From assembly GCA_032718475.1 (NCBI GenBank), contig JAUCBJ010004524.1, positions 64,001 to 86,893 of the forward strand: a DNA stretch of 22,893 nt. Direction: 5' to 3'. Below, piece after piece: positions 1-9,435 of this stretch; within the stretch, counting starts at the first letter, position 1, and each line of letters begins with the position of its first letter. The stretch is from Nemertoderma westbladi. Lineage: Eukaryota > Xenacoelomorpha > Nemertodermatida > Nemertodermatidae. The notes beneath the pieces were generated by a model. That model saw nothing but the letters and a program-made list of their open reading frames with translations, had not been told where the DNA came from and did no database searches. The position numbers and the translations under genes are program-made.

Positions 1-216
1 GTGTTTGAGAGATTGGAGCGACTGGCGTGTGTGCACGACGTTGGTATGAGACCACGCAACCATCGCACAAATAGATCGGTTGCCCGACCGCGGTACTCAA
101 ACCTACCGATAATGGACCTGGAAACGTCAGCAGTTGCAAGATCCAATGGGTCATTGACCTCGGGGGAACAACCGCTGATATCCCGTCCTCAAGACTACTG
201 CTTGCACGCCACCTAG
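1..216 (+). other. Open frame of unknown nature at the window edge
   Basis: This stretch is open for about 71 codons up to a TAG at 214-216 and is more GC-rich than what follows. The frame is still open at the left edge, so it could be the end of an exon or of a mobile-element ORF. The predicted residues are rich in Arg and Ser and show no motif I recognise. The stop lies immediately before the first copy of the 41-bp minisatellite, whose units share the words GCACGCC and GCTCGC with the end of this frame, so the repeat may have grown out of this sequence. It could equally be a chance open frame. Confidence 0.2.
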
Positions 217-217
217 C

Positions 218-586
218 GGCTCGCACGCCCACTATGTCAGCTCGCTTTGGATCATCGCAGCTCGCACGCCCACTATGTGAGCTCGCTTTGGATCATCGCA
301 GCTCGCTCGCCCACTATGTGAGCTCGCTTTGGATCATCGCAGCTCGCTCGCCCACTATGTGAGCTCGCTTTGGATCATCACAGCTCGCTCGCCCACTATG
401 TGAGCTAGCTTTGGATCATCGCAGCTCGCACGCCCACTATGTCAGCTCGCTTTGGATCATCGCAGCTCGCTCGCCCACTATGTGAGCTCGCTTTGGATCA
501 TCACAGCTCGCTCGCCCACTATGTGAGCTAGCTTTGGATCATCGCAGCTCGCACGCCCACTATGTGAGCTCGCTTTGGATCATCGC
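218..586. repeat. 41-bp minisatellite, nine copies
   Basis: Nine head-to-tail copies start near 218, 259, 300, 341, 382, 423, 464, 505 and 546. Each unit has the form AGCTCGCWCGCCCACTATGT, then SAGCTMGCTTTGGATCATCRC. The copies differ at a few diagnostic sites: CGCACGC or CGCTCGC, GTCAGC or GTGAGC, AGCTCG or AGCTAG, and CATCGC or CATCAC. By these sites copies 4-5-6 closely match copies 7-8-9 in order, so a three-unit block (123 bp) appears to have been duplicated. There are no unique spacers between copies. The array ends at ...CATCGCATCATTATATT. Confidence 0.95.
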
Positions 587-650
587 ATCATTATATTCTT
601 GTGAATGTGCAATCCAAAATTTTGGTATCCTCAGCAGTTAGAGCCTAGCA

Positions 651-872
651 TTATTGACTCCCATATAAGAGTACTGGTACTACTGCTGCCCTAAATAATC
701 GAACCTTGAGGTTCCGTTTTATTCTATGGGACTTCCAAATCCTGGACAGACTACTAAATGCTGCCCATGCCTTCCCCTTACGTATCCGAAGGTCTTCACC
801 CTCATAAAGTATTGTATTATAACTATGTACTTGGGTGCGATATCTATATCTTTTAATAACTGGTCGAGACAA
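651..872 (-). pseudogene. LINE reverse transcriptase thumb fragment
   Basis: Read on the minus strand, this frame contains a stretch of the type KGKAWAAFSSLSRIWKS, followed by K-x-RLFRAAVVPVLLYGS. This is the usual end of a LINE reverse transcriptase, where a (K/R)-A-x-x-A-F-x-x-L-x-x-(I/V)-W segment is followed by K-x-x-L-(F/Y)-x-x-x-V-x-x-(V/L)-LLYG. Only about 70 residues are present, with no catalytic RT motifs, and the frame ends just after the YGS motif where a Cys/Glu-Ala-Trp sequence would be expected. I read it as a short, dead LINE scrap. The family is known in general, but the clade cannot be assigned from this length. Confidence 0.6.
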
Positions 873-1216
873 TAGTCACTCAAAACGAACAGAGACGGTA
901 CAGTGGAATATATATATCTTGATATCATAGTCATATAATGTAAACATCGCTGGTTGATAGGGGGCCTATGGAGATCCTATTGGACTTAGCAACGGTTGTC
1001 ATGATAACTATGATTCGAAACCAATTTGAATAAACTTGATATACTGGGGGTAGACTCACAGTAGTCCTAAAATGCTAAAATTTGTGTTAGATTGGCAATC
1101 ATCGATTGAGACCAATTTGGTGTAAATACTCGAGATATTGAGTGTGTATAACAGCGGTCGCTAGGGTCTCAGTCACTGTCGACATTGAAACACGTTTTAT
1201 TCAAATTGCTCAAGGC
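873..1216. other. Anonymous AT-rich DNA
   Basis: No credible coding frame, RNA gene or repeat is seen. Short AT runs (TATATATAT near 910) and unrecognised sequence lead into the first unit of the 45-bp minisatellite. The last bases before the array, ...AAGGCTGAGAGAGCGACACC, already resemble the repeat and its 49-bp variant. Confidence 0.5.
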
Positions 1217-3605
1217 TGAGAGAGCGACACCTTCCCTAATATCGATTAGTATGGTATTGTGTGAGAGAGCGACACCCTCCCTAATATCGATTAGTATGGT
1301 ATTGTGTGAGAGAGCGACACCCTCCCTAATATCGATTAGTATGGTATTGTGTGAGAGAGCGACACCCTCCCTAATATCGATTAGTATGGTATTGTGTGAG
1401 AGAGCGACACCCTCCCTAATATTGATTAGTATGGTATTGTGTGAGAGAGCGACACCCTCCCTAATATCGATTAGTATGGTATTGTGTGAGAGAGCGACAC
1501 CCTCCCTAATATCGATTAGTATGGTATTGTGTGAGAGAGCGTCACCCTCCCAAATATCGATTAGTATGGTATTGTGTGAGAGAGTGACACCCTCCCTAAT
1601 ATCGATTAGTATGGTATTGTGTGAGAGAGCGACACCCTCCCTAATATCGATTAGTATGGTATTGTGGTACTGAGAAACCGACACCTTCCCTAATATCGAT
1701 TAGTATGGTATTGTGTGAGAGAGCGACACCCTCCCTAATATCGATTAGTATGGTATTGTGTGAGAGAGCGACACCCTCCCTAATATCGATTATTATGGTA
1801 TTGTGTGAGAGAGCGACACCCTCCCTAATATCGATTAGTATGGTATTGTGTGAGAGAGCGACACCCTCCCAAATATCGATTAGTATGGTATTGTATGAGA
1901 GAGCGACACCCTCCCAAATATCGATTAGTATGGTATTGTGTGAGAGAGCGACACCCTCCCTAATATCGATTATTATGGTATTGTGTGAGAGAGCGACACC
2001 CTCCCTAATATCGATTAGTATGGTATTGTGTGAGAGAGCGACACCCTCCCAAATATCGATTAGTATGGTATTGTATGAGAGAGCGACACCCTCCAAAATA
2101 TCGATTAGTATGGTATTGTGTGAGAGAGCGACACCCTCCCTAATATCGATTAATATGGTATTGTGTGAGAGAGCGACACCCTCCCTAATATCGATTAGTA
2201 TGGTATTGTGGTACTGAGAAACCGACACCCTCCCTAATATCGATTAGTATGGTATTGTGTGAGAGAGCGACACCCTCCCTAATATCGATTAGTATGGTAT
2301 TGTGTGAGAGAGCGAAACCATCCCTAATATCGATTAGTATGGTATTGTGTGAGAGAGCGACACCCTCCCTAATATCGATTAGTATGGTATTGTGTGAGAG
2401 AGCGACACCCTCCCTAATATCGATTAGTATGGTATTGTGTGAGAGAGCGAAACCATCCCTAATATCGATTAGTATGGTATTGTGTGAGAGAGCGACACCC
2501 TCCCTAATATCGATTAGTATGGTATTGTGTGAGAGAGCGACACCCTCCCTAATATCGATTAGTATGGTATTGTGTGAGAGACCGACACCCTCCCTAATAT
2601 CGATTAGTATGGTATTGTGTGAGAGAGCGACACCCTCCCTAATATCGATTAGTATGGTATTGTGTGAGAGAGTGACACCCTCCCTAATATCGATTAGTAT
2701 GGTATTGTGTGAGAGTGCGACACCCTCCCTAATATCGATTAGTATGGTATTGTGTGAGAGAGCAACACCCTCCCTAATATCGATTATTATGGTATTGTGT
2801 GAGAGAGCGACACCCTTCCTAATATCGATTAGTATGGTATTGTGGTACTGAGAAACCGACACCCTCCCTAATATCGATTAGTATGGTATTGTGTGAGAGA
2901 GCGACACCCTCCCTAATATCGATTAGTATGGTATTGTGTGAGAGAGCGACACCCTCCCTAATATTGATTAGTATGGTATTGTGTGAGAGAGCGACACCCT
3001 CCCTAATATCGATTAGTATGGTATTGTGTGAGAGAGCGACACACTCCCTAATATCGATTAGTATGGTATTGTGTGAGAGAGCGAAACCATCCCTAATATC
3101 GATTAGTATGGTATTGTGTGAGAGAGCGACACCCTCCCTAATATCGATTAGTATGGTATTGTGTGAGAGTGCGACACCCTCCCTAATATCGATTAGTATG
3201 GTATTGTGTGAGAGAGCGACACCCTCCCTAATATCGATTAGTATGGTATTGTGTGAGAGAGCGAAACCATCCCTAATATCGATTAGTATGGTATTGTGTG
3301 AGAGAGCGACACCCTCCCTAATATCGATTAGTATGGTATTGTGTGAGAGAGCGACACCCTCCCTAATATCGATTAGTATGGTATTGTGTGAGAGAGCGAC
3401 ACCCTCCTAAATATCGATTAGTATGGTATTGTGTGAGAGAGCGACACCCTCCCAAATATCGATTAGTATGGTATTGTGTGAGAGAGCAACACCCTCCCTA
3501 ATATCGATTAATATGGTATTGTGTGAGAGAGCGACACCCTCCCAAATATCGATTAGTATGGTATTGTGTGAGAGAGCGACACCCTCCCAAATATCGATTA
3601 GTATG
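1217..3605. repeat. 45-bp minisatellite, main block (about 53 units)
   Basis: Head-to-tail units of 45 bp run without spacers. Each reads GAGAGAGCGACACCCTCCCT, then AATATCGATTAGTATGGTAT, then TGTGT. The units are very similar, with recurrent variants: TATTATGG, CCCAAAT, AAACCATCC, GTGAGAGTGC and TTAATATGG. Every 12 to 14 units a 49-bp unit interrupts the phase. Because 45 is 15 codons and the unit lacks stops in several frames, long frames run on both strands, repeating MVLCERATPSLISIS on the plus strand. They are opened and closed by the 4-bp phase changes. The repeat period explains these frames and I do not call a gene. Lines 1741-1920 and 1921-2100 are nearly identical, giving a 180-bp (four-unit) higher-order repeat. 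Confidence 0.97.
1661..1709. repeat. 49-bp junction variant of the 45-bp unit (first of five)
   Basis: Here the unit begins ATTGTGGTACTGAGAAACCG instead of ATTGTGTGAGAGAGCG, which adds 4 bp. The same variant starts at 2205, 2839, 4004 and, in a hybrid form (GTACTGAGAGAGCG), at 4098. Spacings are 544 bp (12 units plus 4), 634 bp (14 units plus 4) and later 94 bp. The unit after this one carries CACCTTCCC, as does the first unit of the whole array (near 1229-1236). This suggests the junction marks the start of a duplicated block rather than random change. Confidence 0.9.
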
Positions 3606-3849
3606 TCCGACTTTTTAATCAATAGTACCAATTTTTTCATTTTTATATGTCAATATAATAAAGCAAAATGCCAACAAATATATACTACACGATACATTTA
3701 GCATTTACGGGGGAAATTCAAACTATTTTTAATATTATTAATTAATCCTGTCCGTCGCAGCAGTCTGTCAGTGGTAACTGAACTACCCAACTGAACTACC
3801 CAGCAACCCCGCAGTCCGTATCCGCGTTCGCCAGCCGTATGGAGGTGTC
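3606..3849. other. Unique 244-bp interruption inside the 45-bp array
   Basis: The array breaks after GATTAGTATG and resumes in mid-unit at TCCAATATCGATTAG. The intervening DNA is AT-rich on the left, with TAATATTATTAATTAAT near 3732-3747. On the right it is GC-richer and holds a 13-bp tandem duplication, ACTGAACTACCCA twice at 3777-3802. I see no terminal inverted repeats and no clear target duplication. TATG occurs on both sides but is too short to rely on. About 25 bp of the repeat unit is missing at the resumption point. It may be an insertion with deletion, or an original unique segment between two arrays. Confidence 0.8.
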
Positions 3850-4420
3850 CAATATCGATTAGTATGGTATTGTGTGAGAGAGCAACACCCTCCCTAATAT
3901 CGATTAGTATGGTATTGTGTGAGAGAGCGACACCCTCCCTAATATCGATTAGTATGGTATTGTGTGAGAGAGCGACACCCTCCCAAATATCGATTAGTAT
4001 GGTATTGTGGTACTGAGAAACCGACACCCTCCCTAATATCGATTAGTATGGTATTGTGTGAGAGACCGACACCCTCCCTATTATCGATTAGTATGGTATT
4101 GTGGTACTGAGAGAGCGACACCCTCCCTAATATCGATTAGTAAGGTATTGTGTGAGAGAGCGACACCCTCCCTAATATCGATTAGTATGGTATTGCGTGA
4201 GAGAGCGACACCCTCCCTAATATCGATTAGTATGGTATTGTGTGAGAGAGCGACACCCTCCCTAATATCGATTAGTATGGTATTGTGTGAGAGAGCGACA
4301 CCCTCCCTAATATCGATTAATATGGTATTGTGTGAGAGAGCGACACCCTCCCTAATATCGATTAGTATGGTATTGTGTGAGAGAGCGACACCCTCCCTAA
4401 TATCGATTAGTAAGGTATTA
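3850..4420. repeat. 45-bp minisatellite, second block (about 12-13 units)
   Basis: The same 45-bp unit as in 1217-3605 resumes in the same orientation. Two 49-bp type units begin at 4004 and 4098, only 94 bp apart. Late units carry the variants TAAGGTATT and GTATTGCGTGAG. The array ends near GTAAGGTATTATATTGTGG. The right flank just beyond it, ATTGTGGTTATGAAACTGAT, resembles the opening of the 49-bp junction unit, ATTGTGGTACTGAGAAACCG. Confidence 0.95.
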
Positions 4421-6180
4421 TATTGTGGTTATGAAACTGATGAGACATTTTATGGGTATAAAATTGCACGGTTCATCACTCTGCTGCAGGTCACAAATTG
4501 TAACATTTGTAGTTTCCTGCACCGTTACACCGTTACCTGCACCATTACAGTCTCAAAGTGGGGCTTACGGAATATATTATAGCAATTTATCAACAAGTCG
4601 GTCAGATGTATAGATAGAGTTAAATTTCTGGAAAATATAGTGTTGCAACGTCCGGAGTGATGCTGGTTCCGAAACACTAAAAAACTTCAATGACAGTTGT
4701 GACGTGTTGATTTCGTTAGCTATACAAACAGACAGACAGACAAACTGAGGATTTTTATATACATAGGATACCTGGTTTGAGATTGAGGATTGTCCAGGAT
4801 TTGATATTAAATTGCGGGTTTTAGGTTTTTAAGGGTATATGTCAGTCAATATTTGACCAGATATTTTTGTTTAACAAAGTATAATATGGAGAGAATCTGT
4901 AGTTCAACATGACCAGAATATTTTATATGGTAATCAACCATCATAAAGAAAGACAGACATCTGGCTGTTTTCTTTGTTGTATTGTTAATGATAACTTTCT
5001 TAACCATGTGTCCCACTATAATATATGTAATTGTCCAATATTATCCAAGTATAATTTAAGATTTCTAAATAAAAATATAATTTAAGCTATTATGTCGGAC
5101 ATTCAGTAATCATAATATTAACTTAAGGATGCATGAAATAAATCAATTATCCAGGACCACGGCACGACCATCTACTATTCAGTAGAACTGGTTTGTCTCC
5201 TATCTGCACTAGAACATATATATTGAGTATATTGCGCAACTTGAAAGAGTGTCTCCATGTAATATACCAAATACCGCTTACAGTCCCTCAACATTCATAT
5301 CATGATGGAGACAGATATTGTTGCGAATGAAGTGAATGGACGAGGTCGGGTTTGGCTGGCAGGGTGAGGAAGTCTATAGACCAACCCGATTGCATTCCAA
5401 CATAGAAGAGAATGATGGCTATATTGGCATATGCCCTACCATTACCTACGAGTCTCACTATTTGATCCACTGACAGAAGACCCGCTGACAGCGCGACAGA
5501 TGATGGACGAACATAGTAGATCATATTAACATAAATATGTCGGCCCAAACCACTAGGATGCATAGCGAACCAAACTCTGCAACGTGCAAGATTTCGCGAT
5601 TAGCCACTTAAGTGCACAATTACTGATTGTCTTTACTTTTCTGACTAGATTTTAAACCAACATAGGATGCTGCCTGTTCTAGACTGCTGAGAAGACTTTG
5701 GGATCCATTGAATGATTCTCGCATTAAACACAGATTTTCAAACAAATCACCAGAATAAATTTGACACAGACACGTGTTACGTTATCAATGAAAGCCGAAA
5801 ATGAGATACTGGCCAATTGTCCATGTAGCGGTTTGTTCATATGTCTACAAAGTATATGGATTTATGGGTAGTTACAGTACTAGGCCTACTTAAAATTTAT
5901 TATGTTTAACTTAATTAGGCCTAGTTACATTAATACTCAAATTTAAAAATAATTTTATTAGTCTATATTTTCTATGGACTTCATTATTCACTGAACATAA
6001 AAGTGAAACATAATAGCTTCTTAATGTTGCAATATTGAAATACATAGATCTTACATAAATTGGATGCTAAGAAATTATTATCTCCGCCGGGCGGCTCTAA
6101 CTTTGTATAAACCAAATCTATTATACAGTATGATATAGGTGGGGTTCGCATTTGGCCATACAATATAGGCCTACTACTGT
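4421..6180. other. Non-coding stretch, possible retroelement tail
   Basis: No coding region can be supported. Around 4650-4770 there is a segment ending in (ACAG)n followed by ACAAACTGAGGATTTTTATA. It has the look of a dispersed retroelement tail, but I cannot assign it to a family. The rest is AT-rich and anonymous, with some TAGGCCT motifs (5881-5935 and 6165). Short open frames, such as one on the minus strand at 5300-5563, show no recognisable domain. Confidence 0.4.
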
Positions 6181-6284
6181 ATTATTGAGAGTAACAATGT
6201 GTTGGCAAGCTGTGTTTTTCGAGGTGTTTGTTATTATAGACATCGAAAAACACAGCTTGCCAACACATTGTTACTATGAATAAT
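6181..6284. repeat. Perfect 32-bp inverted repeat with a 20-nt loop
   Basis: The left arm at 6191-6222, starting GTAACAATGTGTTGG and ending TGTTTTTCGA, is the exact reverse complement of 6243-6274. Allowing two mismatches extends the arms to 42 bp (6181-6222 and 6243-6284). The loop is 6223-6242. In RNA this would form a long, nearly perfect hairpin. The arms are too perfect for a typical microRNA precursor. It could be a young fold-back or MITE remnant, or an inverted duplication made during replication or assembly. Confidence 0.9.
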
Positions 6285-6343
6285 AAGAAACCAGGGGCTA
6301 ATAAAATGGCAGTTAGCTTTGAAATTAATACTCCATATCTCAA

Positions 6344-6470
6344 GAACCTGTGGCCTAGTGGTTGTTGTCTCGGCTTCCACCTCGAGGTCCCAGGTTCGAA
6401 TCCGACACCACGCTGAAGAGACCCAGTAAGGTCGAAACGCGTACGTGGTTTGGAGAGATATGAGATATTA
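6344..6470 (+). mobile_element. tRNA-derived SINE (degenerate)
   Basis: The segment has an RNA polymerase III A box (TGGCCTAGTGG, near 6351-6361) and, about 32 bp later, a perfect B box (GGTTCGAATCC, near 6393-6403), as in tRNA genes. The acceptor and anticodon stems do not pair well, so it is not a working tRNA. A CTTCCAC anticodon-loop-like heptamer suggests a tRNA-Gly-like origin at best. Downstream lies a non-tRNA body with GGTCGAAACGCGTACG. The minus strand reads RGVGFEPGTSR, the familiar mistranslation of a B-box region. Known: SINEs of this build depend on LINE machinery. Not determined: the SINE family and its 3' end. Confidence 0.75.
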
Positions 6471-6831
6471 ATTTCAATAAAAATTACGCGATACCTAAAT
6501 TTGTACACTACCCGGTTAAAAAGTAATTCCCACAATTGCGCCAATAAAAGAGTTACTTTCGGTAAAATAAACTTATCATTCGAGGTTAAGACACTCCAGT
6601 ATTAGTTTTAGCTAGATTGCACTGCAGAGTACTGTAGGCCTTCAAACTGATAATGCCCTTTATACGCGGAAACCATTTTTACTCACCATAACACATGTAA
6701 TGGTTCTGGTTTCTTCTGTAGCCCCACTTCTGAATGATTATAGAGACATTGCTCGATACTGTACTACTGTGGGGCGAGCGACGAAAGTAAGTGAGCTTAG
6801 CATACAGGTACCACTAACTCAATCGGTGTTT

Positions 6832-6887
6832 CTGTTGATCTGTTGTTCTGTCGATCTGTCGTTCTGTTGTTCTGTCATTCTGTCGTG
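6832..6887. repeat. 8-bp microsatellite (CTGTYGNT)7
   Basis: Seven imperfect copies of an octamer, CTGTTGAT, CTGTTGTT, CTGTCGAT and similar, run head to tail. They lead into TTAATAACTCAGCCAAAAG, and then an 18-bp unit CAAACTTGGTACACATGT is duplicated in tandem at 6936-6971. The combination looks like part of a dispersed repeat, whose limits I cannot place. Confidence 0.8.
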
Positions 6888-7353
6888 TCCAAATTTAAAC
6901 GTTAATAACTCAGCCAAAAGTTAATGAAATTTAACCAAACTTGGTACACATGTCAAACTTGGTACACATGTAGTCTGGCCAAAGTTTAGAAATTTTCCAA
7001 GTTGAATTTGCGTGGGGTCTTCGTGCAGCATCTGTGTAACTGTCTAAAAGTTATAATAAATTAATCTACCCAAAATTATTAGGCTTGGCATCAGCTGGTT
7101 GCTAGGAGACTACAGGATTACAGTACGGTACCGGTACTGTTAACTGTTACAGTGGTACAGAGTTACAGGTACCGTCTTCAGGTCGTTGGTCGTTGGCAAG
7201 GCCATCTGAACAACTTTTGCATCTAAACAGCTTCCGACAGTCCGATGTATCCGGACCCAAGCAGCCAAGTGGCATTAAGATGCGATTAACTGAGGAATAA
7301 ATACTACGGAATTGCTTGCTTGTCAGTAAGATTCTATTTACTACACTGGGAAT

Positions 7354-7701
7354 ATGGCGGTCGGTTGGATCGTAATGTGGGCCACTGCCAAGTTCCTCAT
7401 GCCTCACTCATGCCACCCACCTTGGAGTGCAGTGGGAAGAGTCCGACTTACGTCAACGACTGGACGAATCAATGAGGATTGCGATTTGGGTTTAGCGGCG
7501 GCCCTGACAGCCGGATCCTGGGATCGCCTGGTGGAAATTGTTGAAAGTCGGGCAGACGAGTATCGTACCGGATTACGTTCTCTGTCACGCAAAAGTGTGA
7601 GGCTAATTCGTTGTCGAATTGGGTCGGAAGCTGCGGGAATTCTACTGTTCTACGGGAATAAACCGCAGCTGTCCAGTGACTACGGACAGATACTGGGATG
7701 A
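7354..7701 (+). CDS. Unrecognised 115-codon open frame in a GC-richer island
   Basis: From the ATG at 7354 to a TGA at 7699-7701 the frame is open for 115 codons in a local island that is richer in GC and CpG than its surroundings. The middle, with TAGSWDRLVEIVESRADEYR, reads like an amphipathic helix. There is no signal peptide, transmembrane segment or family motif that I recognise. No splice context can be confirmed. The opposite strand is open over part of the same stretch (7404-7592), which weakens the case. It could be a first exon, a decayed transposon ORF or chance. I mark it so that a reader with transcript data can test it. Confidence 0.2.
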   Translation: MAVGWIVMWATAKFLMPHSCHPPWSAVGRVRLTSTTGRINEDCDLGLAAALTAGSWDRLVEIVESRADEYRTGLRSLSRKSVRLIRCRIGSEAAGILLFYGNKPQLSSDYGQILG

Positions 7702-7867
7702 GCAGGTATTTCGATCAAGTTTCTCGTATTCTCAATTTTCTTGAATTCTCGATATTTCCTATAAACCACATGGCTTCGCATATTGAACGTGTGATTGGAA
7801 ATAAGTTTGTTCTACCCTTCCGCCCCTTGGGTGGTAGATGTCACAGTTATGTATTGGTTGGTAGGAA

Positions 7868-7886
7868 GGGGGGGGGGGGGGGGGGG
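7868..7886 (+). repeat. Poly-G run of 19
   Basis: Nineteen consecutive G residues follow GGTTGGTAGGAA and precede TGCAGATTAAAAG. Such a run can form a G-quadruplex, and its length in reads is often unreliable. Confidence 0.95.
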
Positions 7887-9430
7887 TGCAGATTAAAAGG
7901 GCTGAACACGTACTGTCCCCCTTTCTTTGATTGATTGTCAGTATGGTTAAATTTCTCAAATACTGATTTTGTTATACAGTCGCTCAGTTTTAATTTTTAT
8001 CTCATAACTGGGCCTCGTCCTGCGCGAAGGCCCCACGAACGTGTTTGTTCAACATACCTTCAGCAATCAAAGTATGGAATTTGTGTGTCGGAGATGTTTT
8101 GCGAACACAAGTCAAGTCTAGTCCATAAGAAGATCAGTCTAGTAGATTGGACACAGATAAATATTTTCTTCAATATAATTTCAAACGCGACAACATCATT
8201 AAGAACATGAAAGTAACACATAATAGACAAAATGAATGAATACCTGAAAAAGGGATATGATGTTAATTTGAAAATGAGATGCCAGTTTTGTGGCCTCTGG
8301 GGCCATTTTGATTGCTTAAAATGGTCGTCGCTTTTCAGCAACAATCGCATTTCGGAAGAAAAATGCGCATATAAGCAAAAAGATGCGATTCGGCCAAAAA
8401 AAAGTGCTTTTTGGTAAAAATTGGGTGTGAACGCTACGCTGACAACCGACAGCCGACAACCACTGCCAACAACAGCAAAAATGAAAATGTAACCTGAGTT
8501 CGTGACTCTTTTTGCCACGAACGTGAGCAACCTACCATTTTTTTAATCGGTAACATAGATTTAGTTACCATATAAGGCCCCATCATTCTGTGGTCTGACG
8601 TCTGTTTGGGATAGGTGGTAACAGAGTTGATTGGTACGATTATTTTAGGTCATTGGAGTATATAGATAGGGTCTGGCTAATGTTCTGTCCAGCTCAAGAG
8701 GTGTCGGAGATTAGCAGCATTCTTTGACACCGAAACGTAACATATATTTTACAAATTAATTATTTTTGCCCCAGTTCAACCCATTTTGCGGCGAGAAAAA
8801 TGTCATATATTTTCTTATAGAATATAGGCTTAGATTTCGTGTAGTTTATTATCGGTATCATTTAATGTATGGGAGATAGGTTTAGGGTGAGGGTTGCTAT
8901 ACATACCTGTATATTGAGCATGTTTATTATATTTCTTTTTGTTTGTTGTTTTTTGTTTGTTTCAATTGTGTATTCTAATAGCCCTACGCTGAGTACTATT
9001 TTGGAATTAATGTCCTGATTCTATATTTTTTGTAGTTTGTGTTGTGGTGTATAAGAGTAAGACTCTTGTGTTTACCTTTTAGTTAATATATATATAACAA
9101 GCCTCCGTTCGTCTGTATGTTGTTATCTTTTATAATAAGATTCTGGGGGGGGGGGGATAAATAACAAGATGGTATGCCAGTACACACACCTACTGACCGT
9201 ATTTTATTTCTTTTATTTATATTTAATTATATTATGTTCTGGGTTACCTTTAAATATCTTCCCGATAATGAATGGCAAAAGCCAAGCAATACAACCTCTA
9301 GTCCTATTTACTGTTGTGGTAAGAGATTAAATAATAATATGTAAGTTCAAAATATAATTTATAGAGACATAAATGTTATATATATTAATCTTAGAAAATA
9401 TTAAATCCAACACGATCGGTGTTGGTAACA
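7887..9430. other. Anonymous intergenic DNA with a short poly-G run
   Basis: No coding region or RNA gene can be supported. A 12-G run sits at 9145-9156, in the setting ATTCTG(G)12ATAAAT. Inverted words AATCGCAT and ATGCGATT near 8344-8396 hint at a decayed hairpin element, without clear ends. A perfect 7-bp stem, CCAACAC and GTGTTGG, lies at 9407-9425 just outside the LTR element. Confidence 0.4.
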
Positions 9431-9435
9431 ATAAA
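9431..9435. other. Target-site duplication ATAAA, left copy
   Basis: The five bases ATAAA abut the outer TGTTA of the left LTR. The same five bases abut the outer AACA end of the right LTR at 17019-17023. A 5-bp duplication is in the range usual for BEL/Pao integrases. Confidence 0.88.

Noticed and set aside
1169-4121. Long repetitive protein genes on both strands
   Set aside because: The frames are produced by a 45-bp period with no stop codon. They end at 4-bp phase changes, overlap fully antisense, and have no proper start context.
1217-4420. CRISPR array
   Set aside because: Units follow each other with no unique spacers and the setting is an animal genome.
1217-4420. Telomere-like repeat
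   Set aside because: The minus strand contains TTAGGGAGGG once per 45-bp unit, but never tandem TTAGGG, so this is incidental.
6191-6274. MicroRNA precursor
   Set aside because: The stem is perfectly paired over 32 bp without the bulges usual for animal precursors, and nothing shows transcription.
6344-6420. Functional tRNA gene
   Set aside because: A and B boxes are good, but acceptor, anticodon and T stems do not pair, and a SINE-like body follows.
8232-8417. Cys/His-containing 61-codon frame (MRCQFCGLWGHFDC)
   Set aside because: The Cys/His spacing fits no finger that I can support, and the stretch overlaps an equally long minus-strand frame.
9407-9425. Terminator hairpin next to the LTR element
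   Set aside because: A 7-bp perfect stem is present, but intrinsic terminators do not apply to this setting and the site lies outside the element.
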